This document shows positions 1-8,236 of a DNA stretch of 64,000 bases, piece by piece. The notes beneath the pieces were generated by a model. That model had not been told where the DNA came from and ran no database searches. It saw nothing but the letters and a program-made list of their open reading frames with translations. The stretch's first letter is position 1. Each line of letters opens with the position of its first letter. Location: positions 1 to 64,000 of the forward strand of contig JAWWPY010000171.1 in the NCBI GenBank assembly GCA_033854735.1, in the 5' to 3' direction. Source of the stretch: JAWWPY01 sp033854735. Lineage in GTDB: Bacteria > Actinomycetota > Actinomycetes > Streptosporangiales > Streptosporangiaceae. A program made the translations under genes and the position numbers.

Positions 1-1101
1 GTCGAGCAGGTCCAGCCCCATCCGGTTCATGACGTAGGCGCCGGCGACCCCCGCGTCCGGATCGGCCCACACCGCCGATCCGCCGAAGCCGTCGTGACCG
101 AACGCGATCGGATTGGGACCGTAGTGGTGCTCCGGGCCAGACAGCCCGAACCCCAGACCGAACTCCAGCGGGATGCCGAGCACCAGGTCGGTGCACCTGC
201 CCTGGCCGGTGGAGGCGGCCTTGACGGTGTCCTCGCAGATCAGGCGCTCCGATCCGTCCACCAGGGAGCCGAAGATCGTGGCCAGGGCCTGCGCCGTCCC
301 GTGCCCGTTCGCGGCCGGGATCTCAGCCATCCGCCAGCCCGGCTCGTTGGCCTCATCACCGCTCAGCGGCGGATTGGCCAGCGCCGCCAGCGCGGCGGGA
401 TGGGCGTTGGCGTAGGCCGCGCCCCGCGCGGCCAGTTCCTCGTCGGTCGGCCGGACCCCCTGGATCTCGGAGCAGCGCTCCAGGTCACCCTCGGCCAGGC
501 CGATCTCGAAATCAGCGCCCAGCAGGCCGGCTATCTCCGAGGCGAAGAATCTGCCGAGGTGCTCCCCGGTAACCCGGCGGACCACCTCGCCGACCAGGAA
601 TCCGAACGTGACGGCGTGGTATCCGCTGACCGTTCCCGGCTCCCACAACGGTTCCTGAGCGGCCAGTAGGGTCGTGATCTTCTCCCAGTCCTCGAGGTCC
701 GCCGCGGTGATCGGGACCGTGAGCCCGGAGAGTCCGCTGCGATGAGACATCACCCAGCGCAGCGGGATGTCCCCCTTGCCGCCCGCCGCGAACTCGGGCC
801 AGTACGACGCCACCGTTGCGTCCATATCCAGCCCGACGCGATCCATCAGGAGGTGCGCGCACAGCGCGGTCATCGGCTTGGTCGTGGACCAGACATTGGT
901 CAGGGTGCCTTCCTGCCAGAGCCGGGTCCGGGCGGTATTGGCCCAGCCTGCCCACAGGTTGACCACGGGTTCGCCATGAGCGACCACCGCGACGCTGGCG
1001 CCGATCTCGTTACGCTCCGCGAAGTTCTCGACGAAGGCGTCCCGCACCGGCTCGTACCCCGCATCGCAGATTCCGTGGATCTCGGTCTCGGTAACGCTCA
1101 T
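1..1101 (-). CDS. Serine hydrolase, beta-lactamase/esterase (class C, PF00144) family, 3' end missing
   Basis: The reading frame opens at ATG 1101 and stays open for 367 codons to the left edge, so the C-terminus is absent. Ser72-Thr-Thr-Lys75 is the SxxK nucleophile/base motif of class C beta-lactamase-fold esterases and DD-peptidases. A Tyr in a YHA context near residue 160 fits the second motif, and a GHDGFGG stretch near residue 340 fits the HxG motif. There is no signal peptide, so a cytoplasmic esterase (EstB-like) is more likely than a secreted beta-lactamase. The start is supported by a GAGAGG ribosome-binding site five bases upstream. The substrate cannot be inferred. The 5' leader is a tandem repeat. 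Confidence 0.85.
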   Translation of the reverse strand, partial: MSVTETEIHGICDAGYEPVRDAFVENFAERNEIGASVAVVAHGEPVVNLWAGWANTARTRLWQEGTLTNVWSTTKPMTALCAHLLMDRVGLDMDATVASYWPEFAAGGKGDIPLRWVMSHRSGLSGLTVPITAADLEDWEKITTLLAAQEPLWEPGTVSGYHAVTFGFLVGEVVRRVTGEHLGRFFASEIAGLLGADFEIGLAEGDLERCSEIQGVRPTDEELAARGAAYANAHPAALAALANPPLSGDEANEPGWRMAEIPAANGHGTAQALATIFGSLVDGSERLICEDTVKAASTGQGRCTDLVLGIPLEFGLGFGLSGPEHHYGPNPIAFGHDGFGGSAVWADPDAGVAGAYVMNRMGLDLLD

Positions 1102-1110
1102 GCCGCCCTC

Positions 1111-1180
1111 TCGCGCTGTGCCTTCTCGCGCTGTGCCTTCTCGCGCTGTGCCTTCTCACGCTGTGCCTTCTCACGCTGTG
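1111..1180. repeat. 15-bp tandem repeat in the leader of the serine hydrolase
   Basis: The unit tcgcgctgtgccttc occurs four times, followed by a ten-base partial copy; the last two copies carry one g-to-a change. The array starts ten bases upstream of the hydrolase start codon and abuts its ribosome-binding site, so copy number would change leader length. No coding function is seen. Confidence 0.9.
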
Positions 1181-1337
1181 TCCCGCAAGTGATTCTTCCC
1201 CCTCAGCCGGGCGCATCCGAACTGCGAAGAAAATTCTGGCCGAAAACTGTTGGCCCGGGGACCTGTGGCCCTCTTACACGTGAGCCCGCGATGAGGCCGG
1301 CGCCTGGCCGGCGCCACACGGAACCTGGAGGTACCCG

Positions 1338-1625
1338 ATGTCCGCCAACTACCACCCCCGCCATGCCGGTCCCGCAAGTTACGTCAGCCACCCCTACCGT
1401 GCGCGCCACGCGCGCCCAGCCAGTCATGTCGTGCGCACCGGCCGCGCGGCCGGTCTGCTCGCGGTCGGGGTTACCGTCGTCGCCCTGTCGGCGTGCAGCC
1501 CGGGTGCGCCCCTCCCGAACCCGGGCCCGGCAGCGTCCGCCCAGGCGGTCGCGGCCCAGGTCCAGCAGGCCAGTTCCGGCAACCCGGCCTCTGGGCCGCA
1601 CGCCTCAGCGACGTCCACCCGATAA
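1338..1625 (+). CDS. Small predicted lipoprotein, unknown function
   Basis: A 95-residue product. A basic, His/Arg-rich N-terminal stretch of about 35 residues precedes a hydrophobic segment (LLAVGVTVVAL) and a lipobox-like LSAC with Cys near residue 53. The mature part is short and rich in Ala, Pro, Ser and Gln, with no recognisable domain. A CTGGAGGT ribosome-binding site lies six bases before the ATG. The n-region is long for a lipoprotein signal, so translation may start further in. The 3' end overlaps convergent cobQ by 21 bases. The call rests only on the ribosome-binding site and the lipobox. Confidence 0.45.
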   Translation: MSANYHPRHAGPASYVSHPYRARHARPASHVVRTGRAAGLLAVGVTVVALSACSPGAPLPNPGPAASAQAVAAQVQQASSGNPASGPHASATSTR

Positions 1626-3131
1626 CGCGCGCAGACCAGCGGGCGGGATCACCGGCAGGCCCGGTGGCGGCCCGTCCTCGATGAGCCTGCGCAGCGCCTC
1701 GGTATCCAGGTGCTCAGCGACCAGGTCGCCGAGCGTATCGAGCCGGGCCTGACGCACGGCCGCGAAGTCAGTACCGGGGGCAACCCTGAAGTCGCGCCCG
1801 GCACGCTCGGCCACCTCAGTGAGGAACGCCCGCCGGAACACATCGTTTTCCAGGGTCCCGTGCCAGGTGGTGCCCCAGACGCCGGCGACCCGGCAACCGC
1901 CGGGAAACGGTTCCACACCCGGCCCCACCGAGGCGATCCCATGGTGTATCTCGTAGCCAGTGACCTCGGCGCCGTACGCCGACCCCCGCGGACGGCCCAG
2001 GACCTTGTCCCGGCCGAAGGTGACCCGGGCCGGCAGCAGCCCAAGTCCCTCGACGACACCCGCACCGGACTCGACCGGGTCGTCAATCTCACCCGCCAGC
2101 ATCTGGTAGCCACCGCAGATGCCCAGTACAGGCCGACCCCTGCGGGCCCGCCCACTGATCGCCGCGGCCAAGCCGCGCTCGCGCAGCCACGCCAGGTCGG
2201 CCACGGTGGCACGGGTCCCGGGCAGCACGACCAGGTCGGCGTCGGCCAGTTCAGCGGGTGCCGTGGCCAATCTGACCAGCACCCCCGGCTCGGCGGCCAG
2301 CGCGTCCAGGTCGGTGAAGTTGCTGATCCGCGGCAGCCGCACCACGCTCACCCGCAAAACCTCATTACCCAACGAACCTTCCGCCGCGATTCCCGTCCCC
2401 CGTGCGCAGTCGAGACCGAGCGAGTCCTCCATGTCGAGCGCCAGCCCCTCACGCCACGGCAGGACGCCGTAGCACTGACGGCCGGTGAGCTCGGCCAGCA
2501 TCCGCAGTCCCGGCGCGAGCAGGCCCGGGTCACCGCGGAACTTGTTGACCACGAAACCCGAGATCAGCGCCTGGTCCAGAGGGCTCAGGAGGGCGACCGT
2601 CCCGTGGAACGACGCGAAAACGCCGCCCCGGTCAATGTCCCCGACCACGATGACCGGCAGGTTGGCCGCCCGGGCCAGCCCCATGTTGGCGATGTCGGTG
2701 TCGCGCAGGTTGATCTCGGCCGGGCTGCCCGCGCCCTCGCAGATGACCACGTCGAACTCGGCGCGCAGCTGGGCCAGGCTGTCGAGGGCGACACCGAGCA
2801 GCCGCCCGGCGTGCCCGCGGTACTCCATCGCACCGACGTCGGTGTCCGGCTGGCCGAGCACGACGACATGTGTGCGCGTGTCGCTGCCCGGCTTGAGCAG
2901 CACCGGGTTCATCCGCGCGTCCGGCTCGATGCCGGCCGCGGCTGCCTGCATGGCCTGGGCGCGCCCGATCTCCGCGCCGCCGGCGGTCACGAACGAGTTG
3001 AGCGACATATTCTGCGCCTTGAACGGCGCCACCCTGACGCCCTGCCGGGCCAGCCAGCGGCACAGCCCCGCGGTGAGGACGCTCTTACCCGCGTCCGAGG
3101 ACGTCCCCGCGACCAGCAGCGCGCCCTTCAT
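1605..3131 (-). CDS. cobQ: Cobyric acid synthase (glutamine-hydrolysing)
   Basis: Amidates the b, d, e and g propionamide side chains of adenosylcobyrinic acid a,c-diamide using ATP and glutamine, in cobalamin biosynthesis. The N-terminal DTB-synthetase-like ATPase domain has the P-loop GTSSDAGKS at residues 9-17. The KAQNMSLNS and GDIDRGGVF motifs are characteristic. The C-terminal class-I glutamine amidotransferase domain has nucleophile Cys339 in GICGGYQ, the YEIHHG motif near 394-399 and catalytic His425. The length of 508 residues is normal. No other cob gene lies within the window, so the gene is solitary here. I did not recognise a cobalamin riboswitch in the 150 bases upstream. Confidence 0.97.
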   Translation of the reverse strand: MKGALLVAGTSSDAGKSVLTAGLCRWLARQGVRVAPFKAQNMSLNSFVTAGGAEIGRAQAMQAAAAGIEPDARMNPVLLKPGSDTRTHVVVLGQPDTDVGAMEYRGHAGRLLGVALDSLAQLRAEFDVVICEGAGSPAEINLRDTDIANMGLARAANLPVIVVGDIDRGGVFASFHGTVALLSPLDQALISGFVVNKFRGDPGLLAPGLRMLAELTGRQCYGVLPWREGLALDMEDSLGLDCARGTGIAAEGSLGNEVLRVSVVRLPRISNFTDLDALAAEPGVLVRLATAPAELADADLVVLPGTRATVADLAWLRERGLAAAISGRARRGRPVLGICGGYQMLAGEIDDPVESGAGVVEGLGLLPARVTFGRDKVLGRPRGSAYGAEVTGYEIHHGIASVGPGVEPFPGGCRVAGVWGTTWHGTLENDVFRRAFLTEVAERAGRDFRVAPGTDFAAVRQARLDTLGDLVAEHLDTEALRRLIEDGPPPGLPVIPPAGLRALSGGRR

Positions 3132-3157
3132 GCCCCGCCCCTCAACGCGCGCCTGTT

Positions 3158-3175
3158 AGCGCTCTCTATAGCGCT
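3158..3175. promoter_or_regulatory. Short inverted repeat upstream of cobQ
   Basis: agcgct-ctctat-agcgct: two copies of a self-palindromic hexamer separated by six bases, about 27 bases upstream of the cobQ start. It could be an operator or a small 5'-UTR hairpin. Chance occurrence is possible at this length. Confidence 0.2.
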
Positions 3176-3281
3176 CCGGCGTAGCCTGCTCACGGGACGA
3201 CAATAGGCGGCCAGCTCCGTGGCCGGCCCGTCAACAGCGTGTGTCCATCATGTGACCTTGACCCTGCACAATGAATCACGG

Positions 3282-3355
3282 GCGCCTGTAGCTCAGATGG
3301 ACAGAGCGGCTGCCTTCTAAGCAGCGGGTCGCAGGTTCGAGTCCTGCCAGGCGCA
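3282..3355 (+). tRNA. tRNA-Arg (anticodon TCT)
   Basis: The cloverleaf can be folded by eye. The acceptor is GCGCCTG (3282-3288) with CAGGCGC (3348-3354) and discriminator A at 3355. The D arm starts at GCTC. The anticodon stem GCTGC/GCAGC encloses loop CTTCTAA with anticodon TCT at 3316-3318. The T arm is GCAGG-TTCGAGT-CCTGC. CCA is not encoded. It reads AGA, a rare codon in such a GC-rich genome. The 98 bases to the left contain a TTGACC-like -35 hexamer. Confidence 0.97.
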
Positions 3356-3417
3356 CGCAATCGTCAGCCAGCCCAGGCCAGGTGAGAGAGCGTTTCCCCG
3401 CCCGGGGCAGTTGATCT

Positions 3418-3933
3418 TCACGAGGCTTGTTGGCCGTTCCGTGCGACTTTCGTGCCCGATGCCGCATCGATGGCGGGCCAGTCAAGCCGGAACCATACAA
3501 CCCAGCCTGTCACCGGGTCACCGTCCCGGCCCCAGTCGCTCGCGATCTCACGCACGATGTCCAGGCCGTGGCCCCGCTCGCCCACGCGGCCGCCCGTGGT
3601 CGCCCATAGGCCGCCACAGTCCGCGACCTCCGCCCAGATGTACTCACCCTCGTGGACCTCGGCGTGCACGGTGAACAGCCCATCCGGCTTGCGGCTATTG
3701 GAGTGCAGTACCGCATTGGCACAAATTTCCGAGATCAGCAGGACCGCGTCATCCACCATCGGGCAGCCCTCCAGAACCTCGGCGAGGAAGGCTCTGGCGT
3801 GGCGCACATGGGCCGGCTTCCCGGCATAGCTCCGGCGGCATCTCCAGGACGATTCCGATGTCATGACGCGCAGCGGCGCGTTACCTGCTCGGCCATAGGT
3901 GCCTCCTGTCACCGTCGGGCGGGCCTTTGTCAC
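3418..3933 (-). CDS. RsbW-like anti-sigma factor serine/threonine kinase (HATPase_c)
   Basis: A GHKL-fold ATP-binding regulator of the kind that binds alternative sigma factors or phosphorylates anti-anti-sigma partners in actinomycetes. The N box is SEICANAVLHS, the G1 box is VADCGG and the G2 box is GERGHGLDIV; the conserved Asn and Gly residues are present. Two starts are possible. GTG 3933 gives 171 residues. ATG 3864 gives 148 residues and fits the domain boundary better. The second start overlaps by four bases (ATGA) with the stop of an 11-codon upstream ORF that has a strong ribosome-binding site. The gene is divergent from the damaged XRE regulator at 4032, a common pairing in Streptomyces relatives. 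Confidence 0.85.
   Translation of the reverse strand: MTKARPTVTGGTYGRAGNAPLRVMTSESSWRCRRSYAGKPAHVRHARAFLAEVLEGCPMVDDAVLLISEICANAVLHSNSRKPDGLFTVHAEVHEGEYIWAEVADCGGLWATTGGRVGERGHGLDIVREIASDWGRDGDPVTGWVVWFRLDWPAIDAASGTKVARNGQQAS
3861..3896 (-). CDS. 11-codon upstream ORF (candidate leader peptide)
   Basis: Encodes MAEQVTRRCAS and stops. An AGGAGG ribosome-binding site sits six bases before its ATG, much stronger than anything before the two candidate starts of the anti-sigma gene. Its TGA overlaps ATG 3864 of that gene as ATGA, a standard arrangement for translational coupling. If GTG 3933 is the true start, this ORF is only an overlapping frame and the AGGAGG is fortuitous. Confidence 0.35.
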   Translation of the reverse strand: MAEQVTRRCAS

Positions 3934-4031
3934 GTACGGTTGGTGCCGAGATCAGCCAAGCAAGATCCAGCCGAAACGAGCACCCCTAACGAACGGCCCC
4001 GTTAGACCCCTCATGGACCCCCAGGCGCCTC

Positions 4032-5181
4032 ATGACGCAGAAGATCCCGAATATCCAGCTTCGCGCGTGGCGTGACTCCAACCACCTCACCCGCGTGGGA
4101 ATGGCGGGCGCCCTCAACCGGACCGACACCGGCCAGCAGGCGAGGCTGAACTGCGATGAGAAGCGGCGCTGTCGTGCCCCGTGACGCCTTGCAGGCGGAA
4201 GCCGAGATCTTCGACACCCTCGAACTCACCGGCCTGGCCGAGATCTCCGGCATCGGCGCTGGCACCATGGAATCCCTGAACGAGACGGCCGACCTGCTGT
4301 GCCGCGCCTACCCGAGCACCCCAGCAGCCACGCTGCGCGACCGGACCAAGAGACGGCTGCAGCACGTCATCCGGCTACTCGGCGGCCGGTCCACCCTTGA
4401 CCAGCACCGCGAGCTGCTGGTGGTCGCGGCCTGGTTGGCTGTACTCCTCGGCTGCCTCCACTACGACCTCGGCGAACGCGAGGAAGCCGAAGCCGCCCGC
4501 CAGGCCGCCTACCAATGGGCCAAGCAGGCCGGGCATGGCGAACTCATGGGCTGGGCATTCGAGATGAGCGCCTGGTTCGCCCTCGTCGAAGGCCGCTACG
4601 AACAGCTCATCGAGTTCGCCCAGGCCGGCCAGACCATCGCCGGAACCGGCAGCGCCGGGGTTCAGCTGGTCCTGCAAGAAGCGAAAGGCTGGTCACGGCT
4701 CGGCGATCACAAGCAAGCCGACGCAGCCTTAAACCGCGGCGCCGAGATGCTCGGCCGCATGCCAGTCCCAGACCACCCCGAACACCACTTCGTGTTCGAC
4801 CATACAAAATGGATCTTCTACGCTTCGAGCTGCTTCGTCTGGCTTGGCGACAATGACCGCACCGAAGAGCACGCCGCTGAAGTCATCGCAAAACACGCTC
4901 GGCCTGACGGCACGTCCAACGCCCCGATGCGCACCGCCCAGGCCCGCATAAACCTCGCCATCGTCGCCGCTCGCCGGGGCGAACTCGACCAAGCCGTGGC
5001 CTACGGCGAGAGCGCCTTCGAGTTCGAACGCCAGAGCCTGACCGCACTCGTCAGCAGCTCGGCCGACCTCGACAACATCCTCCAGCAGCGCTACCGAGAC
5101 GAACAACTCGCCCGCGACTTCCACGACCGCCATCTCCACGTCCGTCGGGTCCTCGAATCCAGCGAATCAGGCCGCGCTTGA
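4032..5181 (+). pseudogene. XRE-family regulator with TPR-like C-terminus, frameshifted in the HTH
   Basis: Two overlapping frames together resemble one actinobacterial XRE regulator. Frame one runs from ATG 4032 to TGA 4184 and gives an HTH-like N-terminus (IQLRAWRDSNHLTR ... CDEKRR). Frame two opens at ATG 4156 and gives 341 residues starting MRSGAVVPRDALQ, followed by an all-helical TPR-like domain rich in Ala, Glu and Arg. Relatives have CDEERIRRWESGEV-like sequence here, so roughly six codons seem lost with a change of frame. The C-terminal part could still be translated from ATG 4156 without the DNA-binding half. A sequencing error or a programmed shift is not excluded. Confidence 0.6.
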
Positions 5182-5307
5182 CATTGCGCGCAAACGGTCA
5201 CCGGGTCGGGCTGGCGTGATCGCTGACTACGGCGCATTGTTTATCTGGACAACTTTTGCTGCTGGATGCCCGATTCTGGGCGATTCCTGGCTCCTGGATT
5301 GCTGGGG

Positions 5308-6141
5308 TCAGGCCTGATTCTCGGGCGTGTCGCGGGGGTGCTGGCCCGTATCGGCGGGCAGGCGGTCAGCGGCGGCCTGCAGTTCGGCTGCGGCACCGTG
5401 GGTGAGTGGCTCGCCGTGGCCGAAGCAGGCGACCTCGGTGTCGAAGGTGGCCAGCCGCTGGAGCGACGCGGCTGCCTGGGCGCGGTTGACGTTGAATACC
5501 CCGCACATGACATGTCCGGCTGAGCTGCGCGCCACGGCGTCGCCGGTGAACAGTACCTGGTGCCGGGGAAGGTAGAGCGCGACGCTGCCCGGCGTATGGC
5601 CGGGCACCGCCACCGCTACGGCACCGTCGCCGAAGCTGAGCGCATCGCCGTCGTCCAGCTCCCGGTCAATCCGGGGCGGCACCACGGGTTCGGGCGGGAG
5701 CTGGCTCATGACCTGGTCGTAGATGGGCTGTTCCCAGTCGGCCAGGTCTGGTCCCGGCCCGGCCTCCTGGGCACGGATGAACGGCGCGTCGGCCCGGTGC
5801 GCGAGCACCTCTACCTCACCCCAGCCGGTGATTCCGGCTGCGGCGCCGATGTGATCGCCGTGGAAGTGCGTCAGCACCAGCCGCCGAAGGTCGGCGGGCT
5901 GGTATCCCGTCTCGCGGATCGCCCCGGCGATCAATGGCGCGGAGCCGGGCAGGCCGCTGTCGATGAGGGTCAGCCCGTCGGGGTCGTGCCACAGGTAGGC
6001 GTGCCCGACCGGGAAGCGCAGGAAGTACAGGCGCGGCAGCAGCTGGATGACGTCCATGTGGCAACGGTAGGCGGCTGCCATCCGGGCCTGCCCGGATGTT
6101 ACGCCGTCGGCGGATCGGCTGCCGGCGGAACCGTTGCCCAT
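5308..6141 (-). CDS. Metallo-beta-lactamase-fold hydrolase
   Basis: The zinc-site motif THFHGDH (HxHxDH) is present, followed by the ligand motifs GHTPGS, FTGDA and FGHGEP in the expected order. These assign it to the glyoxalase II-like MBL superfamily of small hydrolases. The frame gives up to 277 residues. Homology begins near MDVIQLLPRLYF, so ATG 6057 (249 residues) or ATG 6081 are alternatives, and none has a convincing ribosome-binding site. The protein is cytoplasmic with no signal peptide, and the substrate is unknown. Confidence 0.88.
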   Translation of the reverse strand: MGNGSAGSRSADGVTSGQARMAAAYRCHMDVIQLLPRLYFLRFPVGHAYLWHDPDGLTLIDSGLPGSAPLIAGAIRETGYQPADLRRLVLTHFHGDHIGAAAGITGWGEVEVLAHRADAPFIRAQEAGPGPDLADWEQPIYDQVMSQLPPEPVVPPRIDRELDDGDALSFGDGAVAVAVPGHTPGSVALYLPRHQVLFTGDAVARSSAGHVMCGVFNVNRAQAAASLQRLATFDTEVACFGHGEPLTHGAAAELQAAADRLPADTGQHPRDTPENQA

Positions 6142-6431
6142 TCAGTGCGTGTCTTCTGGCCGGCCGGGAGGTTCGCCGAGTTCGTTGAGCAGGCTCCGGA
6201 TGCGGTCGGCGGCGCGCTGGTGACGGTCGGCTTCACGGTCCCAGCCGCGGACTCGGGCGTCGCCGGCGAGTTGCCTCTCCAGGCACAGGCGGTCCCGGAG
6301 CCGCGGCGCGTATCAGGGGGTGGTGACGAATTCGCGCAGGCCAGGTAGAACTCGCACTCGCACGGGCCTTCCTGTGGGAGGCGCAGGCAGTGCCCGAGTT
6401 CCAGCCCGAGCAGCCTGCGCGTAATGACTGG
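6142..6431 (-). pseudogene. Decayed C-terminus of a tyrosine recombinase-like protein
   Basis: The minus strand encodes LELGHCLRLPQEGPCECEFY and continues in a second frame to ERHQRAADRIRSLLNELGE and a TGA at 6142. The Cys-rich CECEFYLxCA segment followed by FVTTP-like sequence recalls the C-terminal tail of Tn554-type transposases/integrases. A one-base loss near 6326 changes frame, and an in-frame TGA follows at the expected PEYAP position. No catalytic R-H-R-Y core lies upstream; the DUF2142 gene stops at 6432 instead. I read this as a relic of a vanished mobile element. The family assignment is from memory of the tail motif only. Confidence 0.4.
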
Positions 6432-8039
6432 CTACGAGACCGGGCTCGTCAGCCCTGGCTGTGCTCCGCTGGCCAGGGGCGCAGGCCGTAGCTCGGCCGC
6501 GGGCTGGCCCGCAGCGAGGGGGTGCTCATCCTCAGCGAGGCTGGCGGCCCGCCAGGCCAGCCAGCCGAACCCGATGAGCCCGGCCGTCATCAGCACCAGC
6601 GGGAGCACCGATCCGGTTACCGGATGCCAGCTTCCGAGCAACGGGTTGAGTGTGTGGCGGGGGCCGATACCGGACTGCCATCGGTCCATCACCCAGCCGA
6701 GGCTGATCAACTGGACGGGCAGCAGCACCACGATCATCGTCCGGATGATGCGGGCCTGCCAGATCGCGGTCAGCCGGCCAGATCGTCCGGTGATGAAGGC
6801 GGCCAGCATCGGGATGGCGGCCGCCAGCGGGAGTATGTATCGTCCCTGGAACGAGAAACCGAACCTGCTCGCGGCCGAGACCTCGAAGAGCACAGGAATG
6901 GCCAGCGTCCCGGTTGTCAATACCGCGAGCCGCCACCGCTCGGCCCATGTCCCCCATGCGAAGGCGGCCGCGAGCAGCAGGCCAATTGCAACCCCCCAGA
7001 TCACCAGGATCAGGCTCGGCGGCTTCGTGTCGTAATAGGAGAAGCCGTCAATCATCTCCTCGATAACTCTGAGCAGCCGGCCGGAAGGCTGCAGCTCGGT
7101 GTGCAGTATGAACCCGGTCGTGTACTTGCCGTGCGCGATATTGCCGATATCGCTCACTTTTGAGGTAATTGTCCATAGCTCACCAAGCGCGCACGAGGCC
7201 ACCACGCCAGCGAACCACCACCGAGCCGAACGCCGTCTCCATAGCTGGCGGACCTGCGCCTGGGACGGCGGGAGCAGCAGGATCACCAGCAGGCCCGCGA
7301 TGAGTTCCGGCCCGATAGCCCGGAACTGGCCGATTCCGATGGCCGCTAGTGCCGCGCGGCGCAGCCACCTCTGAGCATGCGGGGAGTCCCCGTCGAGCAG
7401 CAGCGGAATTGCCGCCGCCGCAAGCGAGATACCCGCCGCGATTTCCAGCGAGTTAGGGTTCACCGCGCCAGTCAGCTCGAAAAAGGCAGGCGTGGCGGCG
7501 AGGAAAAGGCCAGCGATCAACAGCCTCGAGCGGCGCCACTCAAGGCAGCTCAGCCAGGCCGACGCCAGGAATGCGGCGCATAGTGCCGCGCTGACCAGCC
7601 GGGCCAGCAGAATTCCGGTCCAGTTGGGCCAGAGAACGAGCGGTTCCCCGACGGCTGCATAGTAGACGGGGTTGTACCGGCCCGCGCCGGTGATGACCGT
7701 GGCCGGCGTATTCCCGCCGCCGCCAGGGACTGGGGCGCACGCCGCACTGCGGGCTGGGGCCCAGTGGTAGCAGTAGCCGTACGTGGCCGTGGGGGCGCCG
7801 CCCGAAACCAGGCCCTTGGGAACAGTCTGATACGCGCCGACGTTGCCCAGGCCCGGCTTGGTCGCTGGTTTGGCGAAGATCTGCCCTTCGGCCACCCCCG
7901 CTGCCCTGATCAGGTGCCGCACCTCATCGGGTGCTCCGTCGTACGGGCTGGCGAAGACCCAGGACGCGCTAATCAGGAAGAACACCAAGAACGCTAGCGA
8001 CCACGCGCGGCTGGCCCGATCCGGCCTTACGGCGCCCAA
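6432..8039 (-). CDS. DUF2142 family multi-pass membrane protein
   Basis: A 535-residue integral membrane protein. An N-terminal membrane segment precedes PYDGAPDEVRHLIRA, which contains the PDE-H element typical of DUF2142 (GT-C-like fold). About ten further hydrophobic helices follow, then a polar C-tail. Members often sit in cell-surface polysaccharide loci and are suspected of glycosyl or polyprenyl-linked sugar chemistry, but no reaction is established. No surface-glycan genes adjoin it here. The start ATG is followed by a basic n-region. The product is predicted to sit in the plasma membrane. Confidence 0.8.
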   Translation of the reverse strand: MGAVRPDRASRAWSLAFLVFFLISASWVFASPYDGAPDEVRHLIRAAGVAEGQIFAKPATKPGLGNVGAYQTVPKGLVSGGAPTATYGYCYHWAPARSAACAPVPGGGGNTPATVITGAGRYNPVYYAAVGEPLVLWPNWTGILLARLVSAALCAAFLASAWLSCLEWRRSRLLIAGLFLAATPAFFELTGAVNPNSLEIAAGISLAAAAIPLLLDGDSPHAQRWLRRAALAAIGIGQFRAIGPELIAGLLVILLLPPSQAQVRQLWRRRSARWWFAGVVASCALGELWTITSKVSDIGNIAHGKYTTGFILHTELQPSGRLLRVIEEMIDGFSYYDTKPPSLILVIWGVAIGLLLAAAFAWGTWAERWRLAVLTTGTLAIPVLFEVSAASRFGFSFQGRYILPLAAAIPMLAAFITGRSGRLTAIWQARIIRTMIVVLLPVQLISLGWVMDRWQSGIGPRHTLNPLLGSWHPVTGSVLPLVLMTAGLIGFGWLAWRAASLAEDEHPLAAGQPAAELRPAPLASGAQPGLTSPVS

Positions 8040-8236
8040 CGCGTCGCACTCTCCTAATTTTCAGTGAGATTCCTGTTACGAGCCCCGGTAAGCCGCCTGA
8101 ACACGCCAATGTCACCCATGGCACCCACGACCACAGTCGATCGGGTTTGTACCCTGGTGACGAGAGGTGGAACGCCGCTCCTAGCGAACTTCGCGACAGT
8201 ATAACGTGACAAACATCGCGATTTATCGGATGTTTA

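Noticed and set aside
1710..3206. Plus-strand ORF of 498 codons
   Set aside because: Antisense to cobQ, which has all catalytic residues.
3132..3281. Cobalamin riboswitch upstream of cobQ
   Set aside because: The 150 bases do not show the conserved B12-box pattern (GCCACTG) or the expected length of about 200 bases; only a short inverted repeat was seen.
3276..3500. Minus-strand ORF of 74 codons ending in AGLEPATRCLEGSR-like sequence
   Set aside because: This is the well-known false protein made by translating the reverse strand of a tRNA gene; the tRNA-Arg at 3282-3355 explains it.
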